A stretch of DNA of 64,000 bases from CAZPXZ01 sp965221505 (lineage in GTDB: Bacteria; Pseudomonadota; Alphaproteobacteria; Rhodobacterales; CAZPXZ01), in contig CBDCSI010000002.1 in assembly GCA_965221505.1 (NCBI GenBank), positions 434,001 to 498,000 on the forward strand, in the 5' to 3' direction. Below the pieces are notes generated by a model. That model ran no database searches. It had not been told where the DNA came from and saw only the letters and a program-made list of their open reading frames with translations. Of the stretch, positions 44,844 to 53,702 are shown one piece after another. Position 1 is the first letter of the stretch. Every line of letters starts with the position of its first letter. The position numbers were made by a program, and so were the translations under genes.

Positions 44844-45182
44844 CCCCGTTCGGGCGAACGCCCGCGGGCGCAGTCGGCCGCATTCCGCTTTCCGCGCGCG
44901 GCACGATCCGGAGGAGTTCCGCTCCCGGCCGTTTCCTCCGAAATCGGCCGCGCCGAAATTCCCGCTTCCCGTTCGGAGACCGGACCGTGCGCGACTGCGC
45001 CCGATGCGGGAGCCGGACGACGCCTGCGGTTTGCGCCTTCGAGCCGGCGAGGGCTATAGTCGAGGATGCGTTCCGTCCGTTCGTCCGGGTCCGTGCACCC
45101 GTCGCATTCGAGCCGACTGCCGTCGGTCTCGGCGCAAGAGACGCGAACTGGGGTCGGAGCGCCACAACAGGAGGAAACGACC
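44844..45182. other. Intergenic region upstream of the first ABC importer
   Basis: These 339 bases contain no gene. They carry the candidate promoter at 45031-45060 and end in the strong ribosome site CAGGAGGAAACGACC before the binding-protein ATG. Confidence 0.55.
45031..45060 (+). promoter_or_regulatory. Candidate promoter of the first ABC operon
   Basis: TTGCGC (45031-45036) and TATAGT (45055-45060) are separated by 18 bases, about 120 bases before the binding-protein gene. Confidence 0.5.
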
Positions 45183-46184
45183 ATGAAACAATTTCGCACC
45201 ATGCTGGCGGCGGTCGCGGCGACGGCCGCCGTTGCCGGCGGCCCGGCCCTCGCCCAGGATCCCATTCGCATCGGGTACGCCCCGCCGGTCTACGACACGC
45301 TCGACTATTTCGGACAATTCGCTGCCGGCTTCGAGGAGGAGATGAACCGCCGCGGCGTCGCGTTCGACTTCAACGCCCGCGCCTCCGCCCAGGAAGCCAA
45401 CGTTCAGCAGCAGCTCGACATCGTCGAGGACCTGATCACGCTGGGCGTCGACTACATCATCGTCGGACCGATCGACTACTTCGGAATCGTGCCGGCGCTG
45501 AAGTCGGCGAACGAGGCCGGCATTCCCATCATCGTGATCAACCATCTGGACGTACACCCCGAGGATGCCGGCGTCGACGTGCTGGCCTACAGCGGCTATT
45601 CCCACGCCGAGGGCGGCCGGATCACCGCCGAATGGGCCCTCGAGAACGTGCTGCAGAGCGGCGACCGCATCGGCCTCATGTTCGCCGAGCCCGGCAACCA
45701 GATTTCGGAAGACCGCGTCGGAACCGCGCGCGACATCTGGACGGCCGCCGGAATCGAGGTCGCGTTCGAGCACTACGCCTACTGGGAACAGGCACGCGCG
45801 TTCGACGCGACCGAGCGGCTCATTCTGGCCAACCCCGACGTCAAGGCCGTCTACGCCGGCAACAGCGCCATGGCGATGGGGGTCGGCGGCGCATTGGCCG
45901 GCATGGGCAACACCGACGTTGCCGTATTCGGCTACGGCGCGGTGCCGCCGGAGCTGGACATGATCTGGGAGGGCAAGATCCGCGGCTCCATCTTCCGCGA
46001 CAGCCAGAGCAGCGGGCGCTACATCGCCGACGCCGTGATCCGCCATTCCCAGGGCGAGGCCATCCAGCGCCAGTATCCGCTCGACATGATCATGATCTCG
46101 TCTCGCGACGACATCGTGAACAAGGTCCCCGAGGGCGCCCAGCGCCTGATGGAGCACTGGCCCGAGGTCGAGGCGGCCAAGTAG
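45183..46184 (+). CDS. Sugar-type ABC importer substrate-binding protein
   Basis: The 333-residue periplasmic protein has a signal peptide cleaved near GPALAQD and a type I periplasmic-binding fold of the RbsB/FrcB class (ANVQQQLDIVEDLITLGVDYIIVGPIDYFGI; IPIIVINHLDV; NPDVKAVYAGNSAMAMGV). It captures a ligand, likely a sugar or polyol, for the permease and ATPase that follow. The order binding protein-permease-single-domain ATPase resembles frcBCA. A strong AGGAGG site precedes the ATG. Confidence 0.88.
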   Translation: MKQFRTMLAAVAATAAVAGGPALAQDPIRIGYAPPVYDTLDYFGQFAAGFEEEMNRRGVAFDFNARASAQEANVQQQLDIVEDLITLGVDYIIVGPIDYFGIVPALKSANEAGIPIIVINHLDVHPEDAGVDVLAYSGYSHAEGGRITAEWALENVLQSGDRIGLMFAEPGNQISEDRVGTARDIWTAAGIEVAFEHYAYWEQARAFDATERLILANPDVKAVYAGNSAMAMGVGGALAGMGNTDVAVFGYGAVPPELDMIWEGKIRGSIFRDSQSSGRYIADAVIRHSQGEAIQRQYPLDMIMISSRDDIVNKVPEGAQRLMEHWPEVEAAK

Positions 46185-46187
46185 GCC

Positions 46188-46209
46188 CCGTCCGGCCGAC
46201 CGGGGCGGC
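46188..46209 (+). terminator. Hairpin after the binding-protein gene
   Basis: GCCCCG (46188-46193) pairs with CGGGGC (46204-46209) around a 10-base loop directly after the stop codon, without a T-run. Such hairpins after binding-protein genes usually protect the mRNA and lower expression of downstream transporter genes. Confidence 0.4.
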
Positions 46210-46432
46210 GTGTTCGCGCCACTCGCAAGGGTGCGCCGCCTCGTCAACGCCTCCGGGCGCTCGCGGAACGGATTCCGGGCGCAGGCGCCCGCATGCGCAG
46301 GGACACGCCGGCCGGCCGTGAACCCGGTGCCGTGATCGCCTGTCCGGTTCGGGTAGCGTCCCCGGCCGGCAAGTCCCGCGCCCCGGCGACAGCCGTCTTC
46401 TCACCCGCCTGCGACGAACGAGGGTCCGACTC

Positions 46433-47467
46433 ATGACGGACGCCCGAACGGAGCGAACAGCGGACTTGCGACCGGCGGATTCGCCGGCCGCAGCGCACCG
46501 CCTCGGATTCTGGCAGCGCAATCCTGGGTTGATCCCGCCTGCGGGCCTGCTCGTGCCGCTGATCCTGCTCGCCCTTCTGATCTATCTCGTCAATCCGATC
46601 TTTCTGGACAGCCGCAACCTGTTCAACGTGTTCCGGCAGATTGCCATCTTCCTGATCCTCGGCTCGGGCATGACCGTCGTGATCGCAGCGAAGGGCATCG
46701 ACTTGTCAGTCGGTTCCACGGTGGCGCTATCGGCCTGCGTCGCCGGCGTGATCCTGAAGTCGGGCGCGCCGATGCCGGTCGGCCTGGCCATCGCCGCCGC
46801 CCTCGCCGTGGGCGCCGCAGTGGGCCTGGTCAACGGACTCGCCGTCACGCGGTTTCGGGTGCCGCCGCTCATCGTCACCCTCGGCGCGCTCACGGCCGTG
46901 CGCGGCGTGGCCTATCTGGTCATGGGATCGAACCAGGTTCGCGGGTTCCCCGACAGCTTCCTGTGGATCGGCCAGGGCCGGATCTACGGCCTTCCGGTTG
47001 CGGGGCTGATCGCGGTCGGCGTGCTGCTGCTGGTCGCTTTCCTGATGAACTGCACGCGATTCGGCAAATACGTTCTGGCGGTCGGCGGCGACCGGAGCGC
47101 GGCGATCCGCGCCGGCATTCGCGTCGACCGCTACGAGACGGGGGCCTACGTCATCTGCGGCACGCTCGCCGGCCTCGGCGGCGCCATGCTCGCCGCCCGT
47201 CTCGACGCCGCCCAGGCCGTGCTCGGCGCGACCATGGAGCTGCACGCGATCGCCGTCGTCGTGCTCGGCGGAACCTATCTGTTCGGCGGATACGCAACCC
47301 TGCTCGGGACCTTTCTCGGCGCCGTATTCCTGGGCGTCGCCGAGAACGGCCTCCTTCTGATGAACGTGCCGTTCTACTGGCAGCAAATCGTGATCGGCTC
47401 GGCGCTGGTGGTGGCCGTCGCCATTCAGCTCTTCCGGTTTCGCCGCCAGGGCATGGCCAGCGGATAG
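46433..47467 (+). CDS. Sugar-type ABC importer permease (RbsC family)
   Basis: The 344-residue integral membrane protein has about nine or ten hydrophobic segments and the family's GMTVVIAAKGIDLSVGS motif, GLVNGLAVTRFRVPPLIVTLG and FGKYVLAVGGDRSAAIRAGI with the EAA-like coupling region. It forms the channel for the adjacent binding protein, lying 248 bases after it. Confidence 0.92.
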   Translation: MTDARTERTADLRPADSPAAAHRLGFWQRNPGLIPPAGLLVPLILLALLIYLVNPIFLDSRNLFNVFRQIAIFLILGSGMTVVIAAKGIDLSVGSTVALSACVAGVILKSGAPMPVGLAIAAALAVGAAVGLVNGLAVTRFRVPPLIVTLGALTAVRGVAYLVMGSNQVRGFPDSFLWIGQGRIYGLPVAGLIAVGVLLLVAFLMNCTRFGKYVLAVGGDRSAAIRAGIRVDRYETGAYVICGTLAGLGGAMLAARLDAAQAVLGATMELHAIAVVVLGGTYLFGGYATLLGTFLGAVFLGVAENGLLLMNVPFYWQQIVIGSALVVAVAIQLFRFRRQGMASG

Positions 47468-47484
47468 CGGACGGGGGACCGGGG

Positions 47485-48288
47485 ATGCGGCAGGACGCGA
47501 GACCGGAAGGCGAAGACGCAGGTCACGGACAGCCGGAGACCGCGCCCTTTCTCCGTCTCGACGGCATCGAGAAGAGTTTCGGCGGCGTCGAGGCGCTCCG
47601 TGGCGCCAGCCTGGACGTCCGGCCGGGAGAGGTGATCGGTCTCGTCGGCGACAACGGCGCCGGCAAGTCGACGCTGGTCAAGACGATCATGGGCGTCCAT
47701 CCCCCGGATGCGGGCACGATCGAGATCGAAGGGCGTCCCGAGCGCGTGTCGCATCCCGATCACGCCCGGCGCCTCGGCATCGAGGCGATCTACCAGGATC
47801 TCGCGCTGGTCGGAACCTTCGACCTGGGAGAAAACTTCTTTCTCGGCCACGAAATCGTGAAGTCCTGGCTCGGCGGACTCGTCCGGATACTCGACAAGAA
47901 GCGAATGCGGCTCGAAGCGCAGCGCGTGCTGCGCGAGCAGGTCGGAATCCGGATCGACCAACCCTACAGCCCGGCAAACGTATTGTCCGGCGGGCAGCGT
48001 CAGGCGATCGCCATCGGTCGAGCCGTCCACGCCCGGGTGCGGATGATCATCATGGACGAACCCATGGCCGCGCTCGGCGTCGAGGAGACCGAACGGGTGA
48101 TGGAGATTATCGACGGTCTGCGGACGCGCGGCCTTGCCGTGCTTCTGGTCAGTCACAACCTGGAGCAGGTCTTCCGGGTGACCGACAGGATCGCCGTCAT
48201 GCACCGGGGCCGGGTGTCGGCCCTGCGCCACAGGGACGACGTCTCGCGGGCCGAGGTCGTCGCCCTGATCATGGGCGCGGAACTGTAA
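47485..48288 (+). CDS. Sugar-type ABC importer ATPase, single domain
   Basis: The 267-residue ATPase has Walker A GDNGAGKST, signature LSGGQRQAIAI, Walker B MIIMDEPMAALG and the switch histidine in LLVSHNLEQ. It has one nucleotide-binding domain, unlike the two-domain RbsA-type protein of the second importer at 57010. FrcA of rhizobia is also single-domain. It starts 17 bases after the permease stop. Confidence 0.92.
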   Translation: MRQDARPEGEDAGHGQPETAPFLRLDGIEKSFGGVEALRGASLDVRPGEVIGLVGDNGAGKSTLVKTIMGVHPPDAGTIEIEGRPERVSHPDHARRLGIEAIYQDLALVGTFDLGENFFLGHEIVKSWLGGLVRILDKKRMRLEAQRVLREQVGIRIDQPYSPANVLSGGQRQAIAIGRAVHARVRMIIMDEPMAALGVEETERVMEIIDGLRTRGLAVLLVSHNLEQVFRVTDRIAVMHRGRVSALRHRDDVSRAEVVALIMGAEL

Positions 48289-48668
48289 GCGGAGACCGGG
48301 TAGCGATCCGACGTCTGTACCGAACGGAAAACCGGGCCCCGGATTCGCGATCCGATCGCCGCACGATCCGTCAGGACTCCGCCGCTTCGTTCCATTCGCC
48401 GTCGGGGACGACGCAGAATGATTCGGGGGGCTTCGTCGAGTGCGCCCGGAACCGCCGACATCGCCTGTGGAGCGCGGCCTCGCCGGCCGCTACCGCGGCC
48501 GCCAGACGCGAACGAGCCGCCGCTTGTGCCTCGCACCCTCGACCGTCATAATGGCCGCGGTCGAGCGAACCGCAGGCTGCGCGAGTCGCAGCTTCCGTGC
48601 CCGTCTCGAATCCCGAGATCGCTCCAACGCATCGTGCCGGTATGCCCGCCGGCCGCCGGGAGAAAGAG
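48289..48668. other. Intergenic region between ABC operon and restriction-modification cassette
   Basis: No supportable gene in these 380 bases. A minus-strand open frame here lacks domain features. The region ends with GGGAGAAAGAG, the ribosome site of the methylase gene. Confidence 0.5.
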
Positions 48669-50879
48669 ATGAACGCCAGGACGGCCCAGGTCCGCAGAGC
48701 GCTCGACCTGAAGCGGCCTCCCGACGAGCGGATCGAGATCCGGCGGTTCCTCGGACCTTGCGCGCTCGAAGACGACGATTTTCCGTTCGACGCGCTCAGC
48801 GATATCGCTACCGCCGAGAGTTGGCGCAAGGAAATCAATCGACCGATTTACCACGTCCACAAGTGGTGGGCGCATCGGCTGGGGACGGTCTTTCGAGCCG
48901 TCGTCCTCGGTGCGCTCACGCCGTCCGGTACGAACGTGCTGGACGCCTTCTATCGGAACGTCCGGCTAAAGGACCGCGTGGTTTTCGATCCGTTCATGGG
49001 CAGCGGCACGACCGTCGGCGAAGCGCTCAAGCTCGGCGCCCGCGCGATCGGAAGAGACATCAACCCGGTCGCGCATTTTCTCGTTCGGAACGCTCTTGCA
49101 ATTCACGATCGCAAGGCGATCCTCAGGACTTTCGAGGAGATCGAACGCGATGTCGCCGATGCGCTGAAGTCCTATTACAAGACGGAACTCGAGGACGGCA
49201 CGCAGGCCGACGTCCTCTATTTCTTTTGGGTCAAGCGGCTCCGCTGTCCCAAGTGTCGCAGTGTCGTAGACCTCCACGCCTCCAGAATCTTTGCGCGTCA
49301 CGCCAGTCCCGGACGCCACCCGGAAGCCCGAGCGGCGTGCCCGTCCTGCGGCGGGGTACATACCGTTCGCTTCGACGCCAGGGTGAGCGCCTGCCCCGAT
49401 TGCGCCCACGTATTCGATCCGCAGGAGGGACCGGCTCGCGGGCCAAGCGCCAACTGCCCGGTCTGTCGCCACAGTTTTCGTATCGCAAAGGCCGTCCGCA
49501 ACAGCGACGCGCCGCCGACCCATCGTCTCTACGCCAAGCTCGTCCTTACCGGCGACGGCGAGAAACGATATCTCGCTGCAACCGAAGCCGATCGAGAACT
49601 CTACAGGAAGGCTTCGGAGGATTTGGCGAACAGATCCGACCCGTACCCGGTCGTCGCCATCGAGCCGGGATACAATACCGATCAGGCGCTCGGCTACAAC
49701 TACCGATACTGGCACGAGATGTTCAACGACCGGCAATTGCTTTGCCTGTCGATATTGGCCGAGCGAATCCGCGCCGTGGGCGACCCCGCGCTGAAGGACC
49801 TGTTCGCGTGCCTGTTCTCCGGAACGCTGGAATTCAACAACATGTTCGCGTCGTTCAAGGGGGAGGGAACCGGCGCCGTCCGTCACATGTTCGCTCATCA
49901 CGTACTCAAGCCGGAGCGCACTCCCCTCGAAGCCAACCTATGGGGCACCCGAAAGAGTTCCGGCTCGTTCATGACGATGTTCGAAGGCCGAATTCGCCGG
50001 GCGCTCGATTATGCGGACGATCCGTTCGAGCTGCGTCTCGTGCCCGGAAGGGGGCGTACGGGAACCGAGAAGGTCTTCGGCCTGTCCGAGCGTCTCGGGT
50101 TCGACATCTCCTCCAGTCACCGGGAGTTTTCGCTCGGCCGTCGCGTCTACCTTTCTTGCGGGGACTCCGGCCAGACTGACATCCCCGACCGTTCCGTGGA
50201 CGCCGTCATCACCGATCCGCCCTTTTTCGACAACGTACACTATTCTCAGCTCGCCGACTTTTTCCATGTCTGGCAACGCCACATCCTTGGGGAGAGCGGG
50301 CCGAGACGCTCTCCGACGACAAGGTCCCGAGCCGAGGTTCAGAACTCCGACGCTTCGACCTTCTCGAAGAGCCTTGCGCGCGTCTGGGCCGAAGCGTACC
50401 GAACCCTCCATAACGACGGCGTACTGGTATTCACGTACCATCACTCCCGTAGCGAAGGTTGGCACGCTGTCCTTCTCGCTCTGATGACAGCGGGATTCGT
50501 CGTCACCGCTGCCCATCCGGTCAAGGCGGAAATGTCCGTTGCAATTCCCAAACGACAGGCGAGGGAACCGATCCGATTCGACGTCGTTCTGGTTTGTCGC
50601 AAGCGCGGTTGCGCTACGACCAGACGCGTGGGCGGCGAACTCTGGGCCTCTGTCCAGTCGGTCGCGTCCGATCAGATCATGCGGCTGAGAGCGCGGGGGC
50701 ACGGGCTGAGCCGTAACGACCTTCGCATCGTGATTATGGCGCAACTCGTGCGGCATTTGTCGAATCGATCGGACGCGAAGTCGGCGTTGGCGGTCCTGGA
50801 GAACAGCGAATCGCAAGTCGACGCGGCGATCGGGCGCTGGTGTCCCGCATCCGACGACGCGGGCGAGGTACGCTCGTGA
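48669..50879 (+). CDS. DNA methyltransferase with two zinc ribbons (restriction-modification)
   Basis: The 736-residue protein has IYHVHKWWAHRLGTVFRAVV, like DUF1156-type methylases, then motif I FDPFMGSGTTVGEAL (106-120) and GRDINPVAHF, and the catalytic DPPF in AVITDPPFFDNVHY (516-519). The order and DPPF suggest an adenine-N6 or cytosine-N4 enzyme. Between them lie four CxxC pairs (193, 224, 242, 263) forming two zinc ribbons, probably for DNA recognition. GGGAG before the ATG at 48669 decided the start. Its stop overlaps the GTG of the next gene, which encodes a PD-(D/E)XK protein, so it should protect the host site against that endonuclease. Confidence 0.87.
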   Translation: MNARTAQVRRALDLKRPPDERIEIRRFLGPCALEDDDFPFDALSDIATAESWRKEINRPIYHVHKWWAHRLGTVFRAVVLGALTPSGTNVLDAFYRNVRLKDRVVFDPFMGSGTTVGEALKLGARAIGRDINPVAHFLVRNALAIHDRKAILRTFEEIERDVADALKSYYKTELEDGTQADVLYFFWVKRLRCPKCRSVVDLHASRIFARHASPGRHPEARAACPSCGGVHTVRFDARVSACPDCAHVFDPQEGPARGPSANCPVCRHSFRIAKAVRNSDAPPTHRLYAKLVLTGDGEKRYLAATEADRELYRKASEDLANRSDPYPVVAIEPGYNTDQALGYNYRYWHEMFNDRQLLCLSILAERIRAVGDPALKDLFACLFSGTLEFNNMFASFKGEGTGAVRHMFAHHVLKPERTPLEANLWGTRKSSGSFMTMFEGRIRRALDYADDPFELRLVPGRGRTGTEKVFGLSERLGFDISSSHREFSLGRRVYLSCGDSGQTDIPDRSVDAVITDPPFFDNVHYSQLADFFHVWQRHILGESGPRRSPTTRSRAEVQNSDASTFSKSLARVWAEAYRTLHNDGVLVFTYHHSRSEGWHAVLLALMTAGFVVTAAHPVKAEMSVAIPKRQAREPIRFDVVLVCRKRGCATTRRVGGELWASVQSVASDQIMRLRARGHGLSRNDLRIVIMAQLVRHLSNRSDAKSALAVLENSESQVDAAIGRWCPASDDAGEVRS

Positions 50880-51631
50880 GCGCGGTTTGCGCGCTGTTCA
50901 GGGAATGCGTCCGTGCCATACGGAACGGGGTTCTCGTCGAACGGCGGGGTCGTCAAGACAAGGAGTTTCACTTTCAAGACTGGATCCGGCGCCGACTGGA
51001 CGGCATTGGGGAGCGGTACGAACTGCCTGGGCGCAATACGTATCCGGATTTCCGACTGGCGAACCGTGCGGAAGGCTACGAAGTCAAGGGGCTGGCCTAT
51101 CCGGGACGCGAAGCCGATTACGACGGCAACAGCCGGGTCCCTCGCGGCGAGCATGACGGATGCGAGATTTTCTACGTTTTCGGGCGATACCCGGCGAATC
51201 CCGACGGCGATCGGTACCCGGTTCTCGACCTGGCGATTTGTCACGGGAGTTTCCTGAACGCCGACAAGTCGTACGTGCATCGAAACAAGAGCTTCCGTGG
51301 CTTCGGGAGCTACGGCGACATCCTGGTGCGTGATCGCAAGACGTATGTCGCGCCCACTCCGTTTGCCATGGTTGAGGGCTTGGCGCACCGTCGAACGCTG
51401 ATTCTGCCGGCGAGCATGCAGGCAAACGACGAACTCGTCGAAGTCGGGCGCTTCGTCCGACGCGAAGCGAGCGAAACGGTTGTCGCCTACGACTTCGACT
51501 TGCGCTCCGCCGAACTTACGGCGACGCTTGTGCCCAATCCCTCCGCCGGTACGGAACACGCCTTCAAGGCGTATCGGCTTCACGACGACCCGACGGATCC
51601 GAGCGCGCTCCGCTATCGCTCGGCGAAGTAG
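50876..51631 (+). CDS. Putative restriction endonuclease (PD-(D/E)XK)
   Basis: I do not recognise a named family in this 251-residue protein. It has TYPDFRLANRAEGYEVKGL, placing Pro57-Asp58 and Glu69-x-Lys71 in the spacing of a PD-(D/E)XK nuclease core, with a preceding helix (HFQDWIRRRLDGI). Translation from GTG at 50876, overlapping the methylase stop (GTGA), gives tight coupling to the DNA methylase. These features together suggest the cognate endonuclease of a type II system. Recognition sequence is unknown. Confidence 0.72.
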   Translation: MSAVCALFRECVRAIRNGVLVERRGRQDKEFHFQDWIRRRLDGIGERYELPGRNTYPDFRLANRAEGYEVKGLAYPGREADYDGNSRVPRGEHDGCEIFYVFGRYPANPDGDRYPVLDLAICHGSFLNADKSYVHRNKSFRGFGSYGDILVRDRKTYVAPTPFAMVEGLAHRRTLILPASMQANDELVEVGRFVRREASETVVAYDFDLRSAELTATLVPNPSAGTEHAFKAYRLHDDPTDPSALRYRSAK

Positions 51632-51647
51632 CGCTTCCTTCGCGGCT

Positions 51648-51665
51648 CCGTCTCCACGGAGACGG
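51648..51665 (+). terminator. Hairpin after the endonuclease gene
   Basis: CCGTCTC (51648-51654) and GAGACGG (51659-51665) form a perfect seven-base stem with a four-base loop in the 114-base gap between the convergent endonuclease and hisN-like genes. A T-run is lacking; it could act in both directions. Confidence 0.45.
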
Positions 51666-51745
51666 TTCGGGCACGCTCGGTCGAATCGCCTGCGCCTCGG
51701 ACACGCCGTCCCCGCAACCCCTGGCGGTCGCGGCTCCAGGGAGTT

Positions 51746-52567
51746 TCAAGCGGCACGCTCCCCAAGCGCTTCCAGCACATGCGCGTGCAAGGACCCGTCA
51801 CCCGCCGCGAGCGCTCGCCCGCCCCAGCATGCGTCGCCTCCCGACCAGTCGGTAAACCGGCCTCCGGCGCCCTCGACGACCGGGATCAGCGCCATGACGT
51901 CGTAGGCCTGGAGGCCGGTCTCCAGAATCAGGTCCATCCGGCCGTCCGCAAGCATGGCGTACATATACGCGTCGCCGCCCTTGCGCGAATATCGGCAAGC
52001 GGTCTCGAACCGGCGATAGGCCCGGTAGTCCGCCTCGCTCCCGAACGCGTCTCGCGAGGTGGTGCCCAGCGCCGCGTCCGCGACGGACCCGCAGCCGCGG
52101 GTGCGCAACTCGGTCCGGACGCCGCGACGGACCGCCCCCGCACGCCGCATCCCGTCCGCGACGATTCCCCAGTAGCGCTCGTCGAGATAGGGCTGGTCGA
52201 CGACGCCGACCGCGGGCCGCGTCCCGTCATGGACCCCGATCAATACCGTCCAGAGCGGCAACCCCGAGATAAACGACCGCGTCCCGTCGATGGGATCGAC
52301 GACCCAGGTGATCCCGCTGGTTCCGTCGGTCTCGCCGAATTCCTCGCCGATCACGCCGTCCGACGGCCGCCGTCGGGCGATTACCTCGCGAATCGCCTCT
52401 TCCGCGTTCCGGTCGGCGAGGGTCACGGGATCGAACCGGGCCGATCCGCCGCCCTTGTGTTCGACCGCCACCGACGGCGCCCGAAACCACTCCAGCGTAG
52501 GGCCCCGCGCCGCGTCGGCCGCCGCCTCGGCCACCTGCAGGATTTCGTGCGCCAGTGCCGAATCCAT
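51746..52567 (-). CDS. hisN: Inositol-monophosphatase-family phosphatase (histidinol-phosphatase HisN type)
   Basis: The 273-residue protein has the family's metal-binding motifs: GVIGEEFGETDG (Glu), WVVDPIDGTRSFISGLPLW (Asp-Pro-Ile-Asp-Gly-Thr) and the C-terminal ETGLQAYDVMALIPVVEGAGG. The FISGLPLWTVLIG stretch and overall length resemble HisN histidinol-phosphate phosphatases, though inositol or other sugar-phosphate phosphatases remain possible. The ATG at 52567 gives the canonical N terminus. It diverges from the quinone oxidoreductase gene. Confidence 0.82.
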   Translation of the reverse strand: MDSALAHEILQVAEAAADAARGPTLEWFRAPSVAVEHKGGGSARFDPVTLADRNAEEAIREVIARRRPSDGVIGEEFGETDGTSGITWVVDPIDGTRSFISGLPLWTVLIGVHDGTRPAVGVVDQPYLDERYWGIVADGMRRAGAVRRGVRTELRTRGCGSVADAALGTTSRDAFGSEADYRAYRRFETACRYSRKGGDAYMYAMLADGRMDLILETGLQAYDVMALIPVVEGAGGRFTDWSGGDACWGGRALAAGDGSLHAHVLEALGERAA

Positions 52568-52655
52568 CGCCGTTCCTCTCTTCGCTGCCCGCTCGCGCCG
52601 CGCCGCAACTATACTGCTGCGCGAACGATCCATGCCCGCCCCGGAGCCTCGCGAC

Positions 52656-53642
52656 ATGACGACCATGCGTGCCATGCAGGCCGCCGCGCCGGACGCGCCG
52701 CTCGTGCCGGCCGATCGCGCGGCTCCCGCTCCCGGCCCCGGAGAAGCCCTGATCCGGGTCGCCGCCTGCGGCGTCAACTTCGCCGACACGCTGATGGTGG
52801 CCGGCCGGTATCAGGAACGCCCGGAATATCCCGTGGTCCCTGGCCTGGAGGTCGCCGGCGAGATTCTCGAACTCGGTCCGGACACGGCCGGGCCGGCTCC
52901 GGGCACCCGGGTTGCGGCGCTTTGCGGACATGGCGGGTTCGCGGAACGGGTCTGTGCGCCCGCTTCCGCCTGCGTCGCCATTCCCGACGACATGCCGGAC
53001 GAACACGCCGCCTCGCTCATGGTCGCCTACGGCACCGCGGATCTCGCCCTTCGCCACCGCGCGCGCCTGCGCCCCGGCGAGACGCTCCTCGTTCTCGGCG
53101 CCGCCGGCGGCGTCGGCCTGACCGCGGTCGAGGTCGGCAAACTGTTGGGAGCGCGGGTGATCGCCTGCGCCCGGAACGAGTCGCGGCTCGATCACGCTCG
53201 CGCGCGCGGCGCCGACCTGACCCTTGCGGCGGGCGCGGACGCGCTGCGCGACGCGGTTCTCGAGGCCACCGGCGGCCGAGGCGCGGACGTGGTCTTCGAC
53301 CCCGTGGGCGGGGACACGTTCCGGGCCGCGATGCGCGCGGCCGCCTTCGAGGGACGTCTCGTTCCGATCGGATTTGCGTCCGGCAGCGTGCCGCAGATTC
53401 CGGCCAACATTCTCCTGGTCAAGAACCTGACGGCGATCGGCCTCTACTGGGGGGCGTATTTCCGGCGCAGCCCCGGCGTCATCGGCGACAGCGTGAAGCA
53501 GATCCTCCGCTGGTACCGGGACGGGCGAATCGAGCCCCATGTCAGCCGGACGCTTCCGCTCGAGGAGGCGGAGCGCGCCCTGGAGGCGCTGCGCGATCGG
53601 ACCTCCACCGGAAAGATCGTGCTCCGCTGTACGGATCGCTGA
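52656..53642 (+). CDS. Quinone oxidoreductase, zinc-independent MDR family
   Basis: The 328-residue protein has the QOR pattern: RVAACGVNFADTLMVAGRY, VVPGLEVAGEI, MVAYGTADLALRHRARLRPGETLLVLGAAGGVGLTAVEVGKLLGA (Rossmann cofactor site) and VFDPVGGDTFRAAMRAAA. It should reduce quinones or enones with NADPH. The zinc ligands of alcohol dehydrogenases are absent. ATGs at 52632, 52656 and 52665 are all possible; GGAG upstream favours 52656. TATACT at about 52610 is a possible -10. Confidence 0.88.
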   Translation: MTTMRAMQAAAPDAPLVPADRAAPAPGPGEALIRVAACGVNFADTLMVAGRYQERPEYPVVPGLEVAGEILELGPDTAGPAPGTRVAALCGHGGFAERVCAPASACVAIPDDMPDEHAASLMVAYGTADLALRHRARLRPGETLLVLGAAGGVGLTAVEVGKLLGARVIACARNESRLDHARARGADLTLAAGADALRDAVLEATGGRGADVVFDPVGGDTFRAAMRAAAFEGRLVPIGFASGSVPQIPANILLVKNLTAIGLYWGAYFRRSPGVIGDSVKQILRWYRDGRIEPHVSRTLPLEEAERALEALRDRTSTGKIVLRCTDR

Positions 53643-53702
53643 CGGCGGCGCGTCCGGCCACGGGACCGGCCGGCAGGCCCCCTATCCACTTAGGATCGCC
53701 GC

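Noticed and set aside
48371..48838. Minus-strand frame with an HSTKP-like string suggesting a methylase remnant
   Set aside because: Only a few residues resemble a motif, no other methylase blocks are present, and it overlaps the start of the plus-strand methylase gene.
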